Origin: Mesostigma viride
Taxonomy: Eukaryota; Streptophyta; Mesostigmatophyceae; Mesostigmatales; Mesostigmataceae
Direction of reading: 5' to 3'
Assembly (NCBI GenBank): GCA_009746045.1
Contig: RPFO01000084.1
Coordinates: forward strand, 1,486,618-1,550,617
Length of the DNA stretch: 64,000 nucleotides
Part shown: one piece after another, positions 10,285 through 17,906 of the stretch
Layout: every line of letters begins with the position of its first letter
How positions within the stretch are numbered: position 1 is the stretch's first letter
The notes under the pieces: model-generated
The model's input: only the letters and a program-made list of their open reading frames with translations
What the model was told of the DNA's origin: nothing
The model's database searches: none
Program-made: the position numbers and the translations under genes

Positions 10285-11456
10285 CGTGACCCCAAGCGCA
10301 CCCGCCCAGCCGACGACACAGGAGGGTCTTCACGCCCAGAACCGAGCTTTCGGCCCCGGCCTTTCAAGGTCGCAGATTACGACTGGGCCACCATTTCTCC
10401 GACCGATGCTCTGCGCTGCATCTTCTTCGGGGATTACGCTTCGCTTTACGACCTGTGCCTCCATTTCCACTCCATCAATCGCCTCCTCGCCCCGGACGGC
10501 AGCCGCTGGGCCAACATCTACGGGCTGTCCGGCTGCGTCCGCCCCCATCTCCAGCACGCCATCCTCAACTCCCTTCTCCAGCGCTCTGACGGCGAGATCT
10601 GGGCTCCACCCCTTTCCGTCCCCACCCTCCGCTCCATCCTCACGGAAGCCTTTCAGCAGCACGTGACCCCCCTTGCTGCCGACATAGCAGCAATCGGCGG
10701 CACGCTGACTGCTGAACTTCCTCACATTTCCACCGCCGCCGCCTCCACCTCCACGGCCATTTCCGCCTCCACTGCCGACATCAAAGCCCAGCTCCTCGAC
10801 CTCGACCAACGCCTTCAAGCCACCGCCAACGCCCTTGAGAGCTTGCATGACACCGCCGGCCTCACCGCCCAGGCGGTGAAGGACATCGCCGCCCAGCCGG
10901 CGCCTGCTGGCTCGGCCGGCGATGCTCCCTCCACCTGGGCGGACTTGCTTAAGCAGCACACCACCTCCACCACCTCCACCATCTCGGCACAACTCAAGCA
11001 ACAAGCCCTCGACCTTCGCGAGGAAGCCGACATCGCCCGGCGCAGCCACAATGTCATCGTCAAGCACTTCGACCAGCAGGCAGGTGAGACCTCCACGAGC
11101 CTTCTTGAGGCATTTAAGCGCGCCATTCTTGCCCCCATGTTACTCACTGGTGAGCTGGACATGTCGGCTGTCCGCCTCCCCGCGCGCGGGGGAAGGCTGG
11201 CCCGGCCCCCGTGCTCCTCACCTTTAAGTACATGGCGGACAAGCTGGCGTTCCTTAAATGCCGCAAGAAGCTCTCGGAGACTCGCTTCACGCTGGACGAC
11301 GACTTGACCCTGGCCCAGCAACAACGGCGACGCGAGCTATGGCCGGCCTACCTTCAGCTCCGGCAGAGCGCAAGGGGGAAGCCGGTATACTGGAGGGGGG
11401 CGGTCATCCACGTTGACCACAAGCCCTGGCAGCCCCCTCCTGCCACCTCAGACTAG
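10285..11456 (+). pseudogene. LINE ORF1 with a one-base frameshift
   Basis: Open from 10285 with no usable ATG near the start (5' part lost or mutated). It reads FKVADYDWATISPTDALRC, YASLYDLCLHFHSINRLL and SGCVRPHLQHAILNSLL, then an Ala/Thr/Ser-rich probable coiled-coil stretch and RRSHNVIVKHFDQQAGE. Near 11172-11182 (CCTCCCCGCGCGCGGGGG) the frame must shift by one base. The next block, VLLTFKYMADKLAFLKCRK then DDDLTLAQQQRRRELWPAYL, is in the frame that ends at TAG 11454-11456. The copy at 8290-8010 reads LPRARGKAG through the same point without a shift, so this one has lost a base. Confidence 0.8.
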
Positions 11457-11466
11457 GAATATATAT

Positions 11467-12155
11467 TAAAAATATAATTACTTACAGCAGAGTGAAATCA
11501 CTCAAACCAAAGCAAACGCCCAGCTATGAACCTATATACAGAGCCATGTCAAAGCTCTATACTACGATAAGACCAATGGAAACGCCTAACGGGAGGAACC
11601 TAATAGCCCTGCTGCACCGCAAAATCAGCCCGCGTACGGCGGAGCATGATGTCAGCCATGGCCCGAGTCAGCGCCACCGACAAGCGCTGACGCCAATATG
11701 ACGTCCAGGTCCGCGCCGACCATGGGGCCCGCTGGCCCTCCAGGTCCAGCCGGTCCTCCCGGAGCCGGCAACACTCCTTGAAGAAGGCGGAGGTCAGGGG
11801 CCCCATGGCCCCAAACTCCTCCAGGACAAAGGGCACCACACGATGGTGCCCGACGTCGCCGTAGGCCAGGAGCTTGGCCCGCTCCGCCCGGTCCGCCGTG
11901 TAACCTGCCGTGAGGGAGGCCCCAGCCACGTGGCTAAGAGCCAAGGGCCGCGCCACCGAAACGTCAATAAGCAGATGCCGGCCACCCCCCTCAAAGTCCA
12001 GCACCACGATGTCAGGCCGGTGGTTGGGGGAATAGAAGGCAGCGCCATCCGCATCCTCGGACCGGATGTTCGCGTGGGGGAAAACCGACCGGATCATGGC
12101 GAGCACCACCGTCAGGAGGACAGTGTGCAAATACAAATACCAATTCTGATTCTGT
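11467..12155 (-). mobile_element. 5'-truncated retroelement flanked by a 15-bp target duplication
   Basis: ACTAGGAATATATAT occurs at 11452-11466 and again at 12156-12170. The 689 bp plus one repeat copy between them interrupt the region just at the stop codon of the LINE ORF1. This is the pattern of a retroelement inserted by target-primed reverse transcription: minus orientation, 3' end at 11467 (AT-rich), truncated 5' end at 12155. Confidence 0.75.
11600..12155 (-). pseudogene. C-terminal nuclease-like domain of a retroelement protein
   Basis: Open from the truncated 5' end to TAG 11600-11602; there is no ATG because the 5' part is lost. The core reads NHRPDIVVLDFEGGGRHLLI, then DVSVARPLALSHV. 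The PD...D...(hydrophobic) pattern is like the PD-(D/E)XK restriction-like nuclease domains at the C-terminus of some non-LTR retrotransposon polyproteins. The remainder ends in an Arg-rich tail (LTRAMADIMLRRTRADFAV). The family assignment is inference from this motif only. Confidence 0.5.
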
Positions 12156-12324
12156 ACTAGGAATATATATACCAGTAGTGTAGATTAGTAAGGCTTAGCC
12201 TAGCATGTGGCCCACGCGCATGTGCGCCCATAATGGCCCCCATGGATGATGCCTTCAACATTTAGCCATGCTTTGTCTATAATGGGACCCCCATGGATGT
12301 TGCATTAAGAACTTAGCCATGCTA

Positions 12325-12541
12325 TGCCATGCAGAGAGATGCTCTCTGTCGAGAAGCCATGCCCTAGCCCTTGCATAGCCATGATGATCTTCCTCCCCCG
12401 TGCCAGGATCCCCTTAGCTGGGTTGAACCTGAGACAGCATGGTGGTGCCGGTGCCCTTGCGGCACCTAGAGCAAGTGTTGCTTACATTCCCACCCTTGCA
12501 TGAAGTAGCCTAGGATGTATTTAAAGCCATATGCCCCTTCT
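12325..12541 (+). repeat. Solo arm of the foldback element
   Basis: From CCATGCAGAGAGATGCTCTC to ATATGCCCCTTCT it follows the right arm of the palindrome at 2740-3233 (shared blocks include GCATAGCCATGATGATCTTC and CACCTAGAGCAAGTGTTG). There is no inverted partner here. It ends at an ACTCCCAACGGAGT plus AATT-run tail (12560-12620). Confidence 0.7.
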
Positions 12542-12639
12542 CAGGGATATGTGCTACATTGACTCCCAACGGAGTGATGTTGATAATTAATTAATTAATT
12601 AATTGACTCCGTTGGGAGATCATGTAGCACATATTCCCT

Positions 12640-13365
12640 TGCCGACCCTGTGGGCAAACCACCTCCCCCCAAGCGGAGGAGGCGTTTTGATGAGTAGGGT
12701 AGTTAGGAATTTTCTAGACTAGCTAGATTAGAGTTAGGTTAGTTCGATTACGCGGCTCCTTCCACCCCACCCATCCATCAAGAAAGATGTGCTACATGAT
12801 CTCCCAACGGAGGCATGTTATAATTTAATTTTAATTTAATATTCCCTTGCTGGATGGATGGAGGTGGGCAAAGCCGCGAAACCGAGCTAATCTAACTCTA
12901 AGCTAATCTAATCTAGAAAACCCTAACTATGCTACTCAGCAAAGCGCCCCTTCCTCTTGGGGGGGGGGGGGCTTGCCCACAAGGGCTGGAGTATGAGCCT
13001 GGACAATCGTCTTCCACCTCTTCTTGTTCTGCATAGCAGTCCAAGCAAGAGAGAGGGAGCGAATGCGATGTTCAAACGGGGCTGGGACCACTAGGTCGGC
13101 CAACTGCTGTGGATAGGTACGTCATGGCATGTTTACCCAGCGTAGCCGATAGCATTTGTAGGACACCTTGCTCGCACTAGCCAGGTCGACACCGCCCTTG
13201 GTCTGGCAGGCCCCCAGCGGCTTGGCCAGCCAGGGCAGCACATTCTGACCTGGCCTGGCCCCAAGGACATTCCTAAAAGGGTAGGGATCAAACATGTCAC
13301 GAACTACGTACAGGTGTTGCTGGATGACCTACTGGTCCGGCCAGCCCAGTTTGAATACCGCATCC
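12640..13365. pseudogene. Three abutting family-A LINE 3'-end fragments
   Basis: 12640-12840 (plus): last codons (GKPPPPKRRRRFDE) plus 3' UTR and tail. 12850-13125 (minus): another C-terminus and 3' UTR (CTCAGCAAAGCGCCC, with a run of Gs at 12959-12971 inside the proline codons). 13139-13365 (plus): RRIAFVGHLARTSQVDT-like start through PAQFEYRIHS. All are short and broken. The last one is cut at ~13366 by the family-B LINE that follows. Confidence 0.75.
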
Positions 13366-13405
13366 ACTCTCAACAAGACCGCAAGGACTTCTTTGCAGCG
13401 CTGGA
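13366..13405 (+). pseudogene. 5' stub of the family-B LINE endonuclease, left of the 13.7-kb insertion
   Basis: Encodes QQDRKDFFAALE, which aligns with REEFFESLHD in the endonuclease of the 4809-6329 copy. It continues in frame, after skipping 13406-27136, with ENLANGIPGRNYLALLLDAN at 27137 onward. The last three bases (GGA, 13403-13405) are the target duplication. Confidence 0.85.
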
Positions 13406-13435
13406 GGGTGGTTTGTTTGGGTTAGGACAGATTTG
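13406..13435 (+). repeat. Left 30-bp terminal inverted repeat
   Basis: Starts GGGTGGTTTGTTTGGG and ends GACAGATTTG. It is followed by GGCTGCAGGTCTGTCCTAAA, which recurs in the same orientation just inside the right TIR (27081-27100, one base different). The repeated CTGTCCTAA motif is a candidate transposase-binding site. Confidence 0.85.
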
Positions 13436-14190
13436 GGAGGCTGCAGGTCTGTCCTAAATGAAAATTTGAAAAATGTGTTTTTTGGATGCTGTGGACTTCC
13501 CAAAATAGTTTGATAGAAGGTTTGGGCAAATTTTTGCATTGGTCGAGGAGTTTCAAGTCAATAATTGTGTTATATAATGACAAGTTGCCTTATATGCTGT
13601 AACCAAATGGGCATTCATGATTGTCAAGCTGGTATCTTATGATGAGTAGAGACAATTGCACTCACAGCTTGTAATTTTGCATACTTAAAAATTTAGTGAC
13701 GTGATTGTAATTGCAAAGGCTGGAATGTATCTACTACATGAGACATTATCAAGGAGGATTCTGCATATGTTCCATGTGGTTTTTGCCAGTTTCTGTCAGG
13801 GATTATATCGCGGCTTCGCGGAAAATGACTGACACTTGGGTCTCGTAAATCTCGGGCAAACCTTGAAATGCTCCATGACTGCGCAAATGGACATGGCAAA
13901 AAACTCACATGAGCACACTAGTAATGGTCATAGCAGCCGCAGCAGCGACAAACAACCTCAACAGACTCATGCAGGCCAGGAATATAATCAATCACATCAG
14001 AATCAGAACATGCATTGGTGTTGACAAGTTACATCATGACAATGGTGGCAGCACTATACTGGCATGCATGGCAGAGAGTGAATCAAAAGCACGGCATATC
14101 AGCGGAGAAGCAGCAAAGGAAGCAGCAATGTTGGCAGCCATGGTGCACACATAGAAATCATTGGTAGCAACAATGGTAGCAACCGCGACT
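13436..14190. other. Left subterminal region of the TIR element, no gene
   Basis: AT-richer than its surroundings with no convincing ORF. Only the subterminal CTGTCCTAA repeat is notable. Confidence 0.5.
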
Positions 14191-16512
14191 TCATGTTTCC
14201 ATAGCCTCCGGGGCTCCATCGCTATCGCTGTCCGGACACACTATGTAACGGTGTGCCCGGCGACGACGGGAATCAGACAACATATCTTCTTCAGCCGCGC
14301 CGGCTGCCGCGCGCGCAGGCGCAGGCGAGTCGGGAGGTGCAGCCGCGCAGGTGGCCGCGCGCGCAGGCGCAGGCGAGTTGGCAGGTGCTGCCGCGCGCGC
14401 AGGCGCAGGCGAGTTTGGCAGGTGCTGCCGCGCGCGCAGGCGCAAGCGAGTTGGCAGGTGCAGCCGCGCAGGTGGCCGCGCGCGCAGGCGCAGGCGAGTT
14501 GGCAGGTGCTGCCGCGCGCGCAGGCGCAAGCGAGTTGGCAGGTGCAGCCACGCCGGTGGCCGCAGGCGCGGGCGTAGGCAAGTTGGCAGGTGCTGCCGCG
14601 CGCGCAGGCGCAAGCGAGTTGGCAGGTGCTGCCGCGCGCGCAGGCGCAAGCGAGTACGTTGGCAGGTGCAGCCGCGCCGGTGGCCGCAGGCGCAGGCGCA
14701 GGCGAGTTTGGCAGGTGCTGCCGCGCGCGCAGGCGCAAGCGAGTTGGCAGGTGCAGCCACGCCGGTGGCCGCAGGCGCGGGCGTAGGCAAGTTGGCAGGT
14801 GCTGCCGCGCGCGCAGGCGCAAGCGAGTTGGCAGGTGCTGCCGCGCGCGCAGGCGCAGGCGAGTTGGCAGGTGCTGCCGCGCGCGCAGGCGCAAGCGAGT
14901 TGGCAGGTGCTGCCGCGCGCGCAGGCGCAAGCGAGTTGGCAGGTGCTGCCGCGCGCGCAGGCGCAAGCGAGTTGGCAGGTGCAGCCGCGCCGGTGGCCGC
15001 AGGCGCGGGCGTAGGCGACTTGCTAGGTGCAGCCGCGCCGGTGGTCGTGAGTGCAGGCGCAGGCGAGTTGGCAGGTGCTGCCGCGCGCGCAGGCGCAAGC
15101 GAGTTGGCAGGTGCAGCCGCGCAGGTGGCCGCGCGCGCAGGCGCAGGCGAGTTGGCAGGTGCTGCCGCGCGCGCAGGCGCAGGCGAGTTGGCAGGTGCAG
15201 CCGCGCCGGTGGCCGCAGGCGCGGGCGTAGGCGACTTGCTAGGTGCAGCCGCGCCGGTGGTCGTGAGTGCAGGCGCAGGCGAGTTGGCAGGTGCTGCCGC
15301 GCGCGCAGGCGCAAGCGAGTTGGCAGGTGCAGCCGCGCAGGTGGCCGCGCGCGCAGGCGCAAGCGAGTTGGCAGGTGCTGCCGCGCGCGCAGGCGCAAGC
15401 GAGTTGGCAGGTGCAGCCGCGCCGGTGGCCGCGCGCGCAGGCGCAGGCGAGTTGGCAGGTGCTGCCGCGCGCGCAGGCGCAGGCGAGTTGGCAGGTGCAG
15501 CCGCGCCGGTGGCCGCAGGCGCAGGCGCAGGCGAGTTGGCAGGTGCTGCCGCGCGCGCAGGCGCAGGCGAGTTGGCAGGTGCAGCCACGCCGGCTGCCGC
15601 GCGCGCGGGCGTAGGCGACTTGCTAGGTGCAGCCGCGCCGGTGGTCGTGAGTGCAGGCGCAGGCGAGTTGGCAGGTGCAGCCGCGCCGGTGGCCGCACGC
15701 GCGGGCGCACGCAAGTCACTTGCAGCCTTATCATTCAGGGCGCGCACTGCTGCGCGCAAGTTGGTCGCCACCGCACGTGGGTTGCGCGTGGCTGTGCTGG
15801 TTGCTGCAGGCGCAGGCGGCTTGCGCTTAGTTGTGTCGGCCGTGCCGCGCGCTGCCTCAGGCGAGCTGCGCGCAGTTGCGCTGGTCAGCGCAGCGTGCAC
15901 CTCCGCACGTAAGCGGGACTCGGCAACGGCGATCTCAGACGCTTGCAGAGGAGGGACGGACACACCGGGGCATCCACAGATTTTCTTCCCCAATTCTGGG
16001 AGGTCCACACACGTCACCGCCAGCTCTTCCCATTGAGCACCCCAAAACATAGCCACCTTGCCATGTTCCGTGTCCACAGCTGCCACTTGACCATGGAATC
16101 TTCTAGGACGGTTCACTGTGCGGCCGCCAACGGACTCGTGCACAATCTCATAGCTGCACACAAGTTGTCCTACCAGGCAGAGCTTGCCACCCATCACCTG
16201 CTCCAAGATCGTTTGCCAGCAACGTTCAGCCATGCGCACCACACCCTTGGGAGTTGAAGCTAGTTGCCAGTCAATCGTCGGGTGACCTGCGTCCCTTGGC
16301 ACCTGCTTGAGCGCGGCCAGGCACGCAGCAGACAGCTTTTTCTTGGCATCCAAAGACACCAAGTGGCGCGAGGTGGGCTTCTTCGCCGGGATCCAATAGG
16401 TGAGGATGACCTCGGATGCTGCGATGGTGACTGTGTGGGAGTTTGCGGACGACTTGCTCGGCAGAGGCCATGTGGCGCTGTTCGGGTCCCACTGATGCCA
16501 AGCATCGGTCAT
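14191..16512 (-). CDS. Gene A: unknown protein with Ala/Pro-rich repeats
   Basis: 773 codons, ATG 16512-16510 to TGA 14193-14191. Residues 1-~215 are a unique, probably globular part with beta-rich stretches (HTVTIAASEVILTYWIP, VGQLVCSYEIVHESV, GKVAMFWGAQWEELAVTC). A charged linker follows, then ~480 residues of repeats (12-residue APARAAAPANSP and a 16-residue variant with PAATG). The C-terminus is acidic (DSDSDGAPEAMET). Three one-base shifts within the repeats (near 14703, 14653 and 14412) cancel out, so the end is still reached in frame. There may be an exon upstream: an acceptor-like CCGTGCCAG precedes the ATG, and 16562-16757 is open. It diverges from gene B across a palindrome cluster, inside the 13.7-kb TIR element. 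I do not recognise the family. A role in transposition is inferred only from position. Confidence 0.6.
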   Translation of the reverse strand: MTDAWHQWDPNSATWPLPSKSSANSHTVTIAASEVILTYWIPAKKPTSRHLVSLDAKKKLSAACLAALKQVPRDAGHPTIDWQLASTPKGVVRMAERCWQTILEQVMGGKLCLVGQLVCSYEIVHESVGGRTVNRPRRFHGQVAAVDTEHGKVAMFWGAQWEELAVTCVDLPELGKKICGCPGVSVPPLQASEIAVAESRLRAEVHAALTSATARSSPEAARGTADTTKRKPPAPAATSTATRNPRAVATNLRAAVRALNDKAASDLRAPARAATGAAAPANSPAPALTTTGAAAPSKSPTPARAAAGVAAPANSPAPARAAAPANSPAPAPAATGAAAPANSPAPARAAAPANSPAPARAATGAAAPANSLAPARAAAPANSLAPARAATCAAAPANSLAPARAAAPANSPAPALTTTGAAAPSKSPTPAPAATGAAAPANSPAPARAAAPANSPAPARAATCAAAPANSLAPARAAAPANSPAPALTTTGAAAPSKSPTPAPAATGAAAPANSLAPARAAAPANSLAPARAAAPANSLAPARAAAPANSPAPARAAAPANSLAPARAAAPANLPTPAPAATGVAAPANSLAPARAAAPAKLACACACGHRRGCTCQRTRLRLRARQHLPTRLRLRARQHLPTCLRPRLRPPAWLHLPTRLRLRARQHLPTRLRLRARPPARLHLPTRLRLRARQHLPNSPAPARAAAPANSPAPARAATCAAAPPDSPAPARAAAGAAEEDMLSDSRRRRAHRYIVCPDSDSDGAPEAMET

Positions 16513-16561
16513 GCTCCTGGCACGGTATACAGAGAGGACCAGGTGAGGCTCGCTGCCCCCC

Positions 16562-16757
16562 TCATCGGCAGGCTGCTCTACCGACCTTCTTCACCACCCC
16601 CACCAACATGGGGGGCCAGGGGACGTCGGTGTTGCAGAGCATTTGGCACGTGGGATGCCAGTATAGCACGACCGAGCCCTCCGTCATGGTACGCAAAATC
16701 GTCATCGTCCTCCGAGTCGGAGACAATACCTCCGTCCCACTCGACATGTTCGGCCAT
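16562..16757 (-). other. Possible 5' exon of gene A
   Basis: On the minus strand ATG 16757 starts MAEHVEWDGGIVSDSEDDDD. A second open frame over the same DNA reads SVVLYWHPTCQMLCNTDVP, then WPPMLVGVVKK, before a GT. Either could be spliced to the acceptor before 16512. The splice pattern cannot be settled by eye. Confidence 0.3.
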
Positions 16758-17304
16758 TTTGCTATCCTAGCCTTTATCTCTAACATTTATAAAAGTTTCA
16801 ACCTAAACCAAAAGCAGGACTCCCCCGGCGCTGAATGGATGCCGGACCTCATAAGACGGAGTAAGCAGCTCAGCGCCTATTACTGTCCTGTGTAAACCTA
16901 ATCCCATTTTTGTCATCAATGCTAACAACTCGTCTCCAAATCAACTACGTCGGCTATTTTTCGGCTCCGTGCCTATTCATTTCGGCGTCACTTAATGTTA
17001 AACCACAAAATAATATCGTGCAGTCAGCCTTGTCTGCCATAAATCCAACTATAAACTGCTAAGGTACCGAAAGCTTCACGGCTATTTACGTAATAATGAT
17101 GTGCCGCCAGGGCACGCACTGAAGACTTGAACGCAGGCGCCCCTGTTGGCAGTCACGTGGCGAAGTCGTTGCAACAACTTGCCTAAAAGCACTAAGCAGC
17201 GAACAGCTGGGGAACTTGCCGCCAAAATGTACGCAGCCTGCCTCGGCAGCTGGGGAAGTAATTACTTGCGTCTTGCGGCCAAGATACGCAGCCTGCCTCG
17301 AGAG
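16758..17304. other. Intergenic region between genes A and B
   Basis: No gene. It is AT-richer than its flanks and probably holds the promoter of gene A. The first unpaired copies of the repeat used in the palindromes begin at ~17220. Confidence 0.4.
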
Positions 17305-17690
17305 GGCTGCGTATCTTTGCCGCAGCCTGCCTCACCAGCTAAAAACCTTGCGGCCAAGATACGCAGCCTGCCTCCTCGAGGATATCCTCGAGGAGGCAGG
17401 CTGCGTATCTTGGCCGCAAGGTTTTTAGCTGGTGAGACAGGCTGCGGCAAAGATACGCAGCCTGCCTCGGCAGCTGGGGAAGTAACTACTTGCGTCTTGC
17501 GGCCAAGATACGCAGCCTGCCTCGAGAGTCGAGGCAGGCTGCGTATCTTGGCCGCAAGACGCAAGTAGTTACCCTGGCAGCCAAATGACCAGCTAAAAAC
17601 CTTGCGGCCAAGATACGCAGCCTGCCTCCTCGAGGATATCCTCGAGGAGGCAGGCTGCGTATCTTGGCCGCAAGGTTTTTAGCTGGTGAG
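17305..17690. repeat. Cluster of three palindromes between genes A and B
   Basis: All are built from the same block (CTTGCGGCCAAGATACGCAG) in alternating orientation. Palindrome 1 is centred at 17383.5 (CTCGAGGATATCCTCGAG), arms ~77 bp, about 17305-17461. Palindrome 2 is centred at 17527, arms ~42 bp. Palindrome 3 is centred at 17637.5, arms ~50 bp and nearly perfect. Further single copies flank the cluster (17270-17300, 17730-17765). Such DNA can extrude as hairpins or cruciforms. Its place between two divergent genes of a transposon suggests a regulatory or replication role, but that is inference. Confidence 0.8.
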
Positions 17691-17906
17691 GCAGGCTGCG
17701 GCAAAGATACGCAGCCTGCCTCGAGAGGGCTGCGTATCTTGGCCGCAAGACGCAAGTAGTTACTACAGCTGCAGCCAAATGACGCCGCAGCCTCTTGCCT
17801 ATATTCTAAGTTCCAGATCCCGCGCACATTGACTCGATAGTCGATACATTGCAGCGTGCAGCGCCCAGCAAACGAAGGTTAAATCGCAGCCGGCATTATT
17901 GGAAGG

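Noticed and set aside
14241-16036. Long plus- and minus-strand ORFs (561, 497 and 440 codons) over gene A
   Set aside because: The GC-rich 36- and 48-bp repeats are open in all frames; only the minus-strand ORF from 16512 has a unique N-terminal domain and an ATG start.
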